Assembly (NCBI GenBank): GCA_964527995.1
Contig: CAZGRP010000056.1
Coordinates: 1 to 27,998 of the forward strand
Length of the DNA: 27,998 bases
Direction: 5' to 3'
Source of the DNA: CAZGRP01 sp964527995
Lineage (GTDB): Bacteria; Zhuqueibacterota; Zhuqueibacteria; Oceanimicrobiales; CAZGRP01
Below are positions 7,116 through 14,915 of the stretch, in pieces. The notes beneath the pieces were generated by a model. That model searched no databases. It worked only from the letters and a program-made list of their open reading frames with translations, and was not told where the DNA came from. A program made the translations under genes and the position numbers. Positions within the stretch are counted from its first letter, which is position 1; every line of letters begins with the position of its first letter.

Positions 7116-9536
7116 TCAGAGCTCTCGCTCGAAATCCGCCTTCTTCGGCAGACGAACCGAGACAACGCCTGCCCAATCGACTTCAGACGCACCAGTCACG
7201 CTGAACCTTGTGGGCCTTCCGTTGTGGTAGCGGAACCATCCGAAAACAAAATCGCCCTGCAGTTCTTCGGAAAAAGAGCGGTGGGTTCCGTCCGAGAAGA
7301 CCAGCCAATCTTCATATCCAGCCGTCTTCACCTGGTAGATGGCGACTTCGCTCTCCACCGACGGCAGCCGGCGAAACTCAATGCCCCGGGGTTGCGCGGC
7401 GCTGCCGGTTTCAGCCAGCATCTGACGGTCACGGAAAGGGTAGATCAGGACGCCGAACCGGTCTTTCTGAGCGGCGGCCAGCGACTTCTTGCGGAAGATC
7501 AGCCAGTCGACTTCTCGATTTGGCTCTTCCCCGGGAATACCGCGCAGGTCGGCGGGACCCGACTTCTTGAGCTTCTCAGGTGCAGGCTGCTCGTCGCCGG
7601 CAAAGAGAATCGCGGCGCCAGGCGTCTCCCTGGAAACGTAGCCGCTCGCCACCTCCTGCATATGCAGAGGTGTGTGCAGGTTCCAATCGAGAATCTTGCC
7701 TCGATGCGGGGTCATGACCTGATCGAGAATGACCCAGTATTCTCCTCTCACAAAAGCTACGTGCCGGCGGTTCAACGTATCGTGGAACTCCTCGTATCCC
7801 CTGTGGGTGGCGGCGAAGTAGTCGACGGATGTCTGAGTGCTCCACACCACGTCTTCACCGGCAATGCCGCGTTTGTTGGTGATGGCGTCGTCGACGGTGA
7901 GCATGTTGTGGGCCCGCGACTGCTTATACCAGGAGACATGCAAAGGATCGCTGTATCCGGCCAGGCCGATGCCGGCGTCGACGGCGATGGGGACGCCGTT
8001 GGCGAAGATCTCGAAGTCGAGAATGTCATAGTGGCCGTGGTTTTGGAACGGCCCGTAGTTGATGATCATGAAGTAGGCATCCGGCTGCCAGGCATCTCTC
8101 ATGACGGCAAACTGGGAGAACTCGAAGTTGACCGAGGTCCGATCCGGGGGACGGGGAACGACGCTCAGGGAGCGTAACTTTTTCGGAGTGAGCCGATGCC
8201 GTACGGCGCCGACAAAGTCACCTCGCTGGAAGAACTCACCCATCTCCACGAGCAGGTCGGCCAGGGCCGTGCCACGGGAGGCATCATTGATCGGGCTGTT
8301 AACGCCGATGGGGGTGAGAGTGAGGGCGGTGAACTCCATCATTTTCTCCAGACGTGGCAGGTAGGCGTCCAGCAGACTGGTATCCCCGAGATAATACTTG
8401 AAGAGGAGCATGTAGCGATAGAACATGCCAAAGACAAAGCGGGTGTAGCTTCCAGTGCGCTCAATATAGCCACCGTCGGCCAGAATGTCGCGCTTGAAAT
8501 GGAGTTCCATGTTTTCACGACTGGCCTCCAGCCACTGCCGCGCTTCGGTAAACTCCGGGAAGTGCAGAGCAACGTACGCCAGGGTCATGGCGGTTTGAGT
8601 CTGCCAGTTGTACGGATGAAAGGGTACCCGCGTCAAGCCCTGGTAAAGCCAGCGCGCCGAGCCGAGGACGGTTTTGAGCAAGCGCTTCTGGGTCTCTGGC
8701 GCAAGACGCGAGCGATAGACGCGGTAGGAGTCGATCAGCCTGGGGAGGCGCACGCCGAGACCCAGCTCATACCAGATGATGTCGCGATGCTTGGTTTCGC
8801 CGGGCTTCATGTGGTGCTGGACCTGGTCCTTCTGGTCGTACCACTGGTTGAAGAGGTCCTCGAAGCTCTTGGCATAGAACGGATCGCCGCTGACCAGATA
8901 GGCATTCAGCAGGTCGGTGAAGAAGGGCAGATAGTGGATGGCGAACTGCGACCGCTCCTTCCAGTCATAGTTGAAGTCGACCTGCCAGCCGAACCGAACT
9001 CCGCCGATGGTGTAGCCGCTGTCCGGCTGAGCGATGGCACTGGCCGCACGCAGGATCAGGTCGCGGCGGGTGGGATCTTTGTCGACCTGCTGTAGAAAAG
9101 AATCGATGGTCAGCAAGGGGATCTTGGCGGCGCGGTCGTAATGGTAGAGGCGGCGGTTGTCTGGGCGCTCAGCGAAGTACCGGATGATCTTTTCGACGGC
9201 AGCTCGTCCACCGGCGGCGGAATCTGCGGGCGTGCCGAGCCCGGTGGGCAGCGACAGAGAGGCCACCAGTTCGGCATCGGAGATGTGGTTGATCTTCTCG
9301 TCGAAGTAGCTGGAGTCGAGAAACACGTCGTGCCACTCGGAGAGATAGAGGGCGGGATCGATCTGCGAGCGGTCGCCGTTGCGCACCGGTTCGTTGCACA
9401 GCGGGCAGTACCATTGGTCGCCGACTTTGTAGATATCGGAGTACCGGGAGATCTCGGGGCCGGTCTGCTTGCGGCTGCAGCCGGTGAGCAGCGCAATACA
9501 GAACGCCCCTATGGTGAGGATCGTCAGTTTGCGCAC
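7116..9536 (-). CDS. Heparinase II/III-like polysaccharide lyase lipoprotein
   Basis: This is an 806-residue lipoprotein. The signal peptide ends in L-L-T-G-Cys20, so it should be lipid-anchored in the envelope. Just after it lies a small C-P-L-C pair (Cys44, Cys47). A helical alpha/alpha-toroid region follows (about 150-430), including the D-G-G-Y-I-E-R-T-G-S-Y segment at 354-364. The C-terminal part (about 450-800) matches the heparinase II/III-like beta domain, with N-H-G-H-Y-D at 499-504 followed by A-V-D-A-G. These features fit lyases that cleave uronic-acid-containing polysaccharides such as alginate or heparin-like glycans by beta-elimination. The likely start is GTG 9536, preceded by CTGGAGA and placing the lipobox at a normal distance; an open frame continues to 9770 but without a plausible leader. 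It diverges from a sodium:solute symporter gene. Confidence 0.82.
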   Translation of the reverse strand: MRKLTILTIGAFCIALLTGCSRKQTGPEISRYSDIYKVGDQWYCPLCNEPVRNGDRSQIDPALYLSEWHDVFLDSSYFDEKINHISDAELVASLSLPTGLGTPADSAAGGRAAVEKIIRYFAERPDNRRLYHYDRAAKIPLLTIDSFLQQVDKDPTRRDLILRAASAIAQPDSGYTIGGVRFGWQVDFNYDWKERSQFAIHYLPFFTDLLNAYLVSGDPFYAKSFEDLFNQWYDQKDQVQHHMKPGETKHRDIIWYELGLGVRLPRLIDSYRVYRSRLAPETQKRLLKTVLGSARWLYQGLTRVPFHPYNWQTQTAMTLAYVALHFPEFTEARQWLEASRENMELHFKRDILADGGYIERTGSYTRFVFGMFYRYMLLFKYYLGDTSLLDAYLPRLEKMMEFTALTLTPIGVNSPINDASRGTALADLLVEMGEFFQRGDFVGAVRHRLTPKKLRSLSVVPRPPDRTSVNFEFSQFAVMRDAWQPDAYFMIINYGPFQNHGHYDILDFEIFANGVPIAVDAGIGLAGYSDPLHVSWYKQSRAHNMLTVDDAITNKRGIAGEDVVWSTQTSVDYFAATHRGYEEFHDTLNRRHVAFVRGEYWVILDQVMTPHRGKILDWNLHTPLHMQEVASGYVSRETPGAAILFAGDEQPAPEKLKKSGPADLRGIPGEEPNREVDWLIFRKKSLAAAQKDRFGVLIYPFRDRQMLAETGSAAQPRGIEFRRLPSVESEVAIYQVKTAGYEDWLVFSDGTHRSFSEELQGDFVFGWFRYHNGRPTRFSVTGASEVDWAGVVSVRLPKKADFEREL

Positions 9537-9651
9537 TGTGATGTCTCCAGAGGATAAGGTCACATGGAACAACGGCTGGCACGGGAGAATCGGGGGGACC
9601 GCTGGCGTTGCATCCACTTCACCCTCAAGGGTGGGACCCGCGCGCAGGCGA

Positions 9652-9680
9652 AAGATACAAACAGAAGCCCCGTCAGGCAA
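9652..9680 (-). promoter_or_regulatory. Candidate promoter for the lyase lipoprotein
   Basis: On the minus strand TTGCCT (9680-9675) and TATCTT (9657-9652) have a 17-base spacer, each matching four of six consensus bases. The leader to GTG 9536 would be about 110 bases. Confidence 0.35.
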
Positions 9681-9841
9681 GTGATTTTTCAGTATCGGCT
9701 TTCCCGGGAAGACCGGGGTCGCATCGTCAAGCCCTTCGGCGTGGTTGTGAATTGCGCAAGGGACGCTCACACCCCTCCCAGCAAAGCCAACTTCACGTGG
9801 GAGTCCGGCAGCTGGGGAAGGCTCTTTGAGGAGGATCGGGC

Positions 9842-9870
9842 TTGCTATTGTGCCGTCTTTTTCGTATACC
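9842..9870 (+). promoter_or_regulatory. Candidate promoter for the symporter
   Basis: TTGCTA at 9842-9847 and TATACC at 9865-9870 are separated by 17 bases. Each matches four of six consensus positions. The leader to ATG 9942 would be about 65 bases and includes GAGGAG. Confidence 0.35.
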
Positions 9871-9941
9871 TTTGCCTATTGCCGAAACTGTTGCCCAACC
9901 GAGGATGAATTTCCCTCCACCGCAACTACCCGAGGAGACCG

Positions 9942-11915
9942 ATGGAACTTGGATTGCCTCTGGTGGACTTTGTCGTGATCGGGTTCTACCTGGTGCTGAT
10001 GCTGGGGATCGGCTTCTACTTCTCGCGCTTCATGAAGGGCGGAGAGGATTTTTTCGTCGGCGGGCATCTCATCCCGTGGTGGGTGGGCGGGGTTTCCCTC
10101 TACATGACGACGTTCTCCGCCTGGATGTTCACCGGGGCGGCCAGCTTCGCCTACAACACCGGCTGGTACGGCATTCTCTTCTTTTTCACCCAGCCCATTG
10201 GCTTTTTCATCGGGTTCCAGCTGTCGGCCTGGCGCTGGCGCCGCACCCGGATCACCTCACCGGTGGAGTACGTACAGACCCGCTTCAACAAGACGACGCA
10301 CCTGTTTCTGAGCATTGTGCTGGTTCTCAGCATGACCTACTGGCCGGCGCACCACCTGGCGTCGCTGAGCAAGATCAGCGCACCGACGATGTTTCCCAAT
10401 TCCATGATGGCGATCGAGAGCATGATCGTGGTCTCCGGTGTGATCATCCTGATTTATACCTTCTCCGGCGGCCTTTGGGCAGTGGCGGTCACCGACTTTG
10501 TGCAGTTCCTCATTTTGTTCTCCGTCGCCGTCGTCCTGATTCCAACGAGTTTTCTTTCGGGAGATCTCGGCTCTGTAGGCGAGTTTCTCCGCCGCGTGCC
10601 GCCGCTGGAGTTCAACCACGTCGTGCGCGGGAACGCCACCTACACGCAGTGGTATCTGGGCGGCTTCCTGCTCGCCAAGGTCTTTGGCATGGTGGTCGGC
10701 GACAAGGCTCAGCGCTTCTACAGCGTCCGCGACGAGAAAGCTGCCAGGAAAGTCGGCTGGCTGGCCTTTTCGCTGTTCATGACCGGGCCGATTCTGTTTG
10801 GCATCCCGCCGTTGATCGGCAAGGTGTTGTGGCCTGACATCAGTCTGTTGCAGAACTTCTCGCAGGTGACAAAGCCTGATGAGAACATCTACGTCGCGGT
10901 GGTGTTGCGCTACATGCCGGCTGGAGTCGTGGGCATCTTCCTTTCGGCGATGATGGCCGCCTCCATGTCGGCTCTGGACAGCGTCTGGAATACGGTCTCT
11001 TCCATTGTCTCGGTGGACATCTACAAGTCGCTTTTCCGGCCACAGGCGAGCGACCGTGAGGTGTTGCGGGTGGGGCGCATCACGGTGGTCGTCCTGTGCG
11101 TGTTGGCGATCACCATGGCGCTGGTGATTGTGCGCAGCTCCTACGGTATCTTCACGCTCAGCAACATCGTGCTCGGACTCACCGCCATCCCGGTGACGAT
11201 TCCGCTGCTGTTGGGAATTCTATGCAAGCGGATCTCACGCTGGTCGGGCATCGCGTCGATTCTTGCCGGCATCCTGATGGCCTCGGTGGCACGATTCATC
11301 ATGGGCTACTCCCTCGGGCCTCAGTTCCTGGCGACCATCGGCATCTCGCTGCTCTTCACGTTTCTGTCAAATCCACTGGGCCGTCTCTATCTGCGCAGCC
11401 GCGTGGCCGCCCTGGCTGTCAGCATGGTTGTTGGTTCGGCCCTCTGGCTGCTCTTCGTCGCCGCCAACACCAACCCCGATCTGTCGCTGGCGGCCCTGCA
11501 TGGCCTTGGAGACGAAGGAATCAGTGTGTTGATCTCGCCGTTGGCATGGGCCACGCTTGCCGCTGTGGCCTTCGCCGGTCTCACGTACGGATTTGCCATC
11601 CTTTTCGCCCAGGACTTGAGGTCGCCGCAGGACGAAGTGGAGAGATTCTTTGAGAAACTGAAGACGCCGGTGGATGTCGAGCGAGAGGTTCTGTCGCGCG
11701 GTGCGAAGGAGGTCAACATCTTCGGTCTTGTTGGTGGCATCGCAGTGGCGCTCTCGGTGCTTTCGCTGCTGATCCTGGTTGCCCCCACTGCCCGCACGAA
11801 GATCGGCGTCAACCTGGCGATCAGCGGCCTGCTCTTTGCCATCGGCCTGCTCATGCTGCTCTCTGGAAGCGAAACGGTGCGGCAGTTTACCCGCCGGGTT
11901 TACCACGGAGGCTGA
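9942..11915 (+). CDS. Sodium:solute symporter (SSS family)
   Basis: This 657-residue polytopic inner-membrane protein belongs to the SSS (SGLT-type) family, which imports sugars, amino acids, organic acids or other solutes with sodium. The conserved block Y-T-F-S-G-G-L-W-A-V-A-V-T-D-F-V-Q-F at about 172-189 is characteristic, and M-A-A-S-M-S-A-L-D-S at about 338-347 matches the conserved sodium-site helix. At least 13 hydrophobic helices can be read. A cytoplasmic stretch near 565-595 (R-F-F-E-K-L-K-T-P-V-D) precedes the last two helices; I have the impression it recurs in larger family members. GAGGAG just before ATG 9942 supports the start. It diverges from the lyase lipoprotein, so the likeliest cargo is an unsaturated uronate or oligosaccharide product, but the sequence does not show specificity. 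Confidence 0.93.
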   Translation: MELGLPLVDFVVIGFYLVLMLGIGFYFSRFMKGGEDFFVGGHLIPWWVGGVSLYMTTFSAWMFTGAASFAYNTGWYGILFFFTQPIGFFIGFQLSAWRWRRTRITSPVEYVQTRFNKTTHLFLSIVLVLSMTYWPAHHLASLSKISAPTMFPNSMMAIESMIVVSGVIILIYTFSGGLWAVAVTDFVQFLILFSVAVVLIPTSFLSGDLGSVGEFLRRVPPLEFNHVVRGNATYTQWYLGGFLLAKVFGMVVGDKAQRFYSVRDEKAARKVGWLAFSLFMTGPILFGIPPLIGKVLWPDISLLQNFSQVTKPDENIYVAVVLRYMPAGVVGIFLSAMMAASMSALDSVWNTVSSIVSVDIYKSLFRPQASDREVLRVGRITVVVLCVLAITMALVIVRSSYGIFTLSNIVLGLTAIPVTIPLLLGILCKRISRWSGIASILAGILMASVARFIMGYSLGPQFLATIGISLLFTFLSNPLGRLYLRSRVAALAVSMVVGSALWLLFVAANTNPDLSLAALHGLGDEGISVLISPLAWATLAAVAFAGLTYGFAILFAQDLRSPQDEVERFFEKLKTPVDVEREVLSRGAKEVNIFGLVGGIAVALSVLSLLILVAPTARTKIGVNLAISGLLFAIGLLMLLSGSETVRQFTRRVYHGG

Positions 11916-11917
11916 CT

Positions 11918-11946
11918 GGCGAACCCGGGCCGAGCGACGCCCTTTT
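11918..11946 (+). terminator. Weak terminator after the symporter
   Basis: GGCG at 11918-11921 can pair with CGCC at 11938-11941, and a run of five T follows. The stem is short and the loop G+C-rich, so strength is doubtful. The T-run leads straight into the next promoter candidate. Confidence 0.3.
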
Positions 11947-11949
11947 TGC

Positions 11950-11978
11950 TTGACTTTTCCCTCGATCCGCAATATGTT
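11950..11978 (+). promoter_or_regulatory. Consensus-like promoter upstream of tRNA-Leu
   Basis: TTGACT at 11950-11955 and TATGTT at 11973-11978 are 17 bases apart. The only clear product downstream is tRNA-Leu at 12190, about 205 bases from the predicted start, since no protein-coding frame of note lies between. It could drive a precursor with a long leader or a small RNA. Confidence 0.45.
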
Positions 11979-12189
11979 TGGTACGGCAGGGGATTGAAGT
12001 GTATTTGATGAGCCGAATGGCAGCCAGATGAGCAGCCTTCTCGTCCTCACAGTCTTTTGAGGGTCACTTTGTGGACACTCGCCTCATCAACACTGAGCAG
12101 TATAAAGCGTCCAGTGAATAACATACAGCAATCTTCACGGAAAATATCAAGCCTAGCGTGGCTGATTATTCGGGAGTTATAGCATCCTT

Positions 12190-12275
12190 GCCGGGGTGGC
12201 GGAATTGGTAGACGCATCGGACTTAAAATCCGGTGGGATTCCTGTCCCGTACGGGTTCGAGTCCCGTCCCCGGCA
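12190..12275 (+). tRNA. tRNA-Leu (UAA anticodon)
   Basis: The cloverleaf is clear. The acceptor stem GCCGGGG (12190-12196) pairs with CCCCGGC (12268-12274) and the discriminator is A at 12275. The anticodon arm has loop CTTAAAA with anticodon TAA. A long variable arm (class II) follows, and the T arm contains GGGTTCGAGTCCC. The terminal CCA is not encoded, so it must be added after transcription. Length is 86 bases, normal for tRNA-Leu. Confidence 0.97.
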
Positions 12276-12340
12276 CAACGGTTCCTCTTCATGCACGGCT
12301 TGCTTGAGGGAGTGCCTGCCGTGGAGACACGGCGCATTCT

Positions 12341-12460
12341 GAGAAGTGGGATTGCTGGAGTGCTGGAGCGACGGAGGGAATTAGCTGAACCCTGAATTGT
12401 TCGGATCGGCCTGACACTCCATTGCTCCATTGCTCCATTACTCCATTACTGCAATTCTCC
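12341..12460. repeat. Imperfect inverted repeat built from short words
   Basis: The left arm (about 12341-12376) iterates G-C-T-G-G-A-G words (GCTGGAGTGCTGGAGCGACG) and the right arm (about 12415-12460) iterates C-T-C-C-A-T-T words (CTCCATTGCTCCATTGCTCC). The reverse complement of the right arm aligns with the left arm through GAGAA and three TGGAG/CGGAG blocks at the same eight-base spacing. The transcript could fold into a long imperfect hairpin with a loop of about 40 bases. It fills most of the gap between tRNA-Leu and the aminotransferase gene. Confidence 0.6.
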
Positions 12461-12509
12461 AAAGGCTCAAGTACTCGGGCCGTGACGCTACTTTCCTGGA
12501 GAACGAATC

Positions 12510-13697
12510 ATGCAACCTGAAATCCGTCCCTTTGTTCCCCCGGACCGCCTCCTTCTAGGTCCTGGTCCGAGCAATGTCCATCCCAGAGTCTACCAGGCCA
12601 TGTCACAGCCACTGGTGGGCCATCTCGATCCCGAATTCCTGCGGCTGATGGACGAGCTGCAGTCGATGCTGCGGCAGGTGTTTCAGACACAGAACGACTT
12701 TACCATCGCTGTCAGCGGCACAGGCAGCGCCGGCATGGAAGCGGCGCTGGTGAATGTGATCGAACCCGGGGACAAAGTCGTGGTCTGCATCGCCGGTGTC
12801 TTCGGCAATCGCATGGCTGACATCGTCGGGCGTTGTGGCGCCGAGGCCGTTCGTGTCGAACAGGAGTGGGGAAAGGCCGTGGACCTGGAGCAGGTGGAGG
12901 CCGCCTTGGAAAGAGCAGGCCAGGTCAAGGCCGTAGCGATCGTTCATGCCGAGACCTCCACCGGGGTGCACCAACCTCTTGACGGGCTCGGGGAGCTCTG
13001 CCATCGACAGGGCGCCTTGCTGATTGTCGACGCCGTGACATCGCTGGGGGGCTTGCCCGTCGAAGTGGACCGGCGCCAGATCGACGTCTGCTACAGCGGC
13101 ACCCAGAAGTGCCTCAGCTGTCCGCCCGGCCTGGCACCGATCACGTTCAGCGATCGTGCCGTGGAGGCGTTCCGCACACGCAAGAGCAAAGTGCAGAGCT
13201 GGTACCTGGACATGAACATGATCGCCGACTACTGGTCGGACAAGACCCGGGCCTACCATCACACCGCGCCGATTTCCATGAACTATGCTCTGCGCGAAGC
13301 CTTGCGACTGGTACTCGAGGAATCGCTCCCGGCCCGATTCAGGCGGCACCAGCGCAACCACGAAGCGCTTCTGGCTGGCCTGGCGGTGCTCGGACTGGAG
13401 CCGGTGCCCCCTGAGGGCCAGCGGTTGCCGATGCTGAATGCGGTCCGAATCCCGGCCGGAGTCGATGATAAGCTGGTCCGCGGCGAGCTTCTGCATGAGT
13501 ACGGCATTGAGATCGGCGGCGGCTTGGGTGCTCTGGCCGGCAAGGTGTGGCGCATCGGCCTCATGGGCGAGTCGTCGAAGAGCTACCATGTGCTGCGCCT
13601 TCTGGGGGCGTTGGAAGAGATCTTTCGCCGTCACGGCTGGCTGCGAGGAGACGGAAGCGGCGTGGCCGCTGCCATGGAGGTCTTCTCGCGCGAGTAG
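12510..13697 (+). CDS. Class V aminotransferase (alanine/serine-glyoxylate type)
   Basis: This 395-residue PLP enzyme belongs to the AGT/serine-glyoxylate/purine-catabolism aminotransferase group (fold type I, class V). The N-terminal L-L-L-G-P-G-P-S-N-V-H-P motif is typical. Asp174 in I-V-D-A-V-T-S-L-G-G should contact the PLP ring nitrogen, and Lys200 in S-G-T-Q-K-C-L-S-C-P-P-G should form the Schiff base. The likely reaction transfers an amino group from alanine or serine to glyoxylate, giving glycine. The ATG at 12510 has GGAGA about ten bases upstream (12498-12502). It is followed 43 bases later by an inositol-monophosphatase-family gene and shares a terminator with it. Exact donor and acceptor cannot be read from sequence; purine-ring catabolism is a possible alternative role. 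Confidence 0.9.
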   Translation: MQPEIRPFVPPDRLLLGPGPSNVHPRVYQAMSQPLVGHLDPEFLRLMDELQSMLRQVFQTQNDFTIAVSGTGSAGMEAALVNVIEPGDKVVVCIAGVFGNRMADIVGRCGAEAVRVEQEWGKAVDLEQVEAALERAGQVKAVAIVHAETSTGVHQPLDGLGELCHRQGALLIVDAVTSLGGLPVEVDRRQIDVCYSGTQKCLSCPPGLAPITFSDRAVEAFRTRKSKVQSWYLDMNMIADYWSDKTRAYHHTAPISMNYALREALRLVLEESLPARFRRHQRNHEALLAGLAVLGLEPVPPEGQRLPMLNAVRIPAGVDDKLVRGELLHEYGIEIGGGLGALAGKVWRIGLMGESSKSYHVLRLLGALEEIFRRHGWLRGDGSGVAAAMEVFSRE

Positions 13698-13740
13698 GGG
13701 CCGGCGGCCAATCCGTTCCGATCACATCCGGAAACTACCT

Positions 13741-14811
13741 GTGTTTGACCAACCGTCAGAACTGAGCATCGGCGAGGAGCACGTCGACTACTGGCTCGAT
13801 CTTCTCCTGCGGCTGCAGGCGGAAATCCGCCGTCAGGTTCGGCGGAGCATGTCTGAGACTCCGATGGAATCGTCTTCGAGCATTGCCGAGGCATCGGCCG
13901 GTGATGTCATCTTTGAGATCGACAAGGTGAGCGAGGAGACGATTCGAGCTTTTTTCGATACGAACGCAGACCCGGACGTCTCCTTTGTCCTGATCGCAGA
14001 GGGAATAAGTGATCGGGAGCCCGTGGTTTTTCCTCGTGATGCCACGCCAGAGGAGGCCAGATACCGTGTCATCGCCGACCCAATCGATGGCACGCGCAGC
14101 ATCATGTTCGACAAGCGCAGTGCCTGGGCGCTGGCCGGTGTGGCGCCGAACCGAGGCGAACACACCACGTTGCACGACATTGAAATCGCTGTGCAGACGG
14201 AGATCCCGATTTCGAAGCAAGACAAAGCCGATGTCTGCTGGGCGGTGAAGGGGCGCGGCGCGCAGGCCAAACGTGTGGACCTTGGCAGCGGCGAGGCGAG
14301 TGAGCTGAAGATGCGACCGTCGACTGCCGACACCATTGAACAGGGATTTGCATCCATTGTGCGCTTTTGTCCAGGCCCGAAGGATTTGCTCGGGATACTG
14401 GAGGAGGAGCTCGTCGATCGGCTCTTTGGCGCTGTGAAACCTGGTGCGTGCCTTTATTTCGAAGACCAGTACATCTCAACGGGTGGCCAGCTCTACGAGC
14501 TGATGGTTGGGCACGATCGCTTCGTTGCCGACATCAGAGCCCTTTTGGCTGATACTCTGCGCAACCGCGGAAGACGGCCGGGGCTTTGCTGCCACCCTTA
14601 CGACTTGTGCACCGAGCTGGTGGCGCGAGAGGCAGGCGTTATTGTGACGGACCACGCCGGTAGACGGCTGGCAGCCCCGTTGGACACCACCACCGATGTC
14701 TCGTGGATCGGCTACGCTAATCACCACATCCAACGTCAGCTCGAACCGCTGCTTCAGGAGCTGTTCCCGAAGCACCTGGGTGTCGGACCACGGGCAGTCT
14801 CCGGGCAGTGA
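13741..14811 (+). CDS. Inositol monophosphatase-family phosphatase
   Basis: This 356-residue protein belongs to the Mg-dependent, lithium-sensitive phosphatase superfamily (inositol monophosphatase, fructose-1,6-bisphosphatase, CysQ). Metal ligands are visible as Glu87 in L-I-A-E-G, and Asp113 and Asp116 in A-D-P-I-D-G-T. The third site, usually W-D-x-A, appears as Y-D-L-C around Asp288, followed by E-A-G. It is longer than a standard 260-270 residue member, with extra sequence between about 145 and 250, so the substrate may be unusual. No good ATG exists at the N-terminus; GTG 13741 keeps the first helix of the fold, while ATG 13849 would remove it. The ribosome site (CCGGA) is weak, suggesting coupling to the aminotransferase gene just upstream. 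Confidence 0.82.
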   Translation: MFDQPSELSIGEEHVDYWLDLLLRLQAEIRRQVRRSMSETPMESSSSIAEASAGDVIFEIDKVSEETIRAFFDTNADPDVSFVLIAEGISDREPVVFPRDATPEEARYRVIADPIDGTRSIMFDKRSAWALAGVAPNRGEHTTLHDIEIAVQTEIPISKQDKADVCWAVKGRGAQAKRVDLGSGEASELKMRPSTADTIEQGFASIVRFCPGPKDLLGILEEELVDRLFGAVKPGACLYFEDQYISTGGQLYELMVGHDRFVADIRALLADTLRNRGRRPGLCCHPYDLCTELVAREAGVIVTDHAGRRLAAPLDTTTDVSWIGYANHHIQRQLEPLLQELFPKHLGVGPRAVSGQ

Positions 14812-14818
14812 TGAGCGC

Positions 14819-14873
14819 GCCCGTCAAGCGGCTCAAGCATGCGAGTTACGCTTGACAGTGGGCTTTTTATTTT
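14819..14873 (+). terminator. Rho-independent terminator after the aminotransferase-phosphatase pair
   Basis: GCCC (14819-14822) plus GTCAAGCG (14823-14830) pair with CGCTTGAC (14849-14856) plus GGGC (14860-14863), with a three-base bulge. T5-A-T4 follows at 14864-14873. It starts eight bases after the phosphatase stop codon. The descending arm contains the -35 of the next promoter. Confidence 0.75.
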
Positions 14874-14880
14874 GTATATT
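14852..14880 (+). promoter_or_regulatory. Strong sigma70 promoter of the suf operon
   Basis: TTGACA at 14852-14857 and TATATT at 14875-14880 have a 17-base spacer. The -35 is perfect and the -10 matches five of six positions. The predicted transcript begins near 14887, inside the palindrome of the regulator site, and has a leader of about 30 bases with AGGAG at 14905-14909 before ATG 14916. Confidence 0.85.
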
Positions 14881-14904
14881 AACCCGACTCAAAAGGTCGG
14901 ATTT
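14880..14904 (+). promoter_or_regulatory. IscR/Rrf2-type operator
   Basis: The 25 bases following the -10 read C-C-C-G-A-C-T, C-A-A-A-A, G-G-T-C-G-G-A, forming CCGAC (14884-14888) against GTCGG (14896-14900). Laid over the E. coli IscR type 1 consensus (ATA-SYY-GACT-R-WWW-Y-AGTC-RRS-TAT), the left half keeps CCC-GACT and the centre AAA, while the right half keeps GTC-GG. The site covers the transcription start, so a bound repressor should block initiation. The gene directly downstream encodes a three-cysteine Rrf2 protein, making autoregulation likely. This is a consensus comparison done from memory. Confidence 0.6.
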
Positions 14905-14915
14905 AGGAGCTGACA

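Larger units (their letters stand above)
9537..9941. other. Divergent control region between lyase and symporter
   Basis: This 405-base gap separates two divergent genes. Apart from promoter candidates for each direction (9652-9680 minus, 9842-9870 plus) I see no RNA gene or strong palindrome. An open plus-strand frame at 9564-9908 gives a Cys/Trp/Arg-rich product without a ribosome binding site and is not called. Confidence 0.5.

Noticed and set aside
9537..9770. Longer N-terminus for the lyase lipoprotein
   Set aside because: It would place the lipobox about 98 residues into the protein; GTG 9536 with an upstream CTGGAGA gives a normal leader.
9564..9908. Open frame in the lyase-symporter gap
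   Set aside because: The predicted product is rich in Cys, Trp and Arg with no domain, no ribosome binding site, and both gene promoters lie inside it.
12047..12430. Minus-strand open frame across tRNA-Leu
   Set aside because: It overlaps a clear tRNA gene and a word-repeat element, and has no domain.
12421..12460. CRISPR-like tandem repeats
   Set aside because: The units are only about seven to nine bases with no regular spacers, and no cas genes are nearby.
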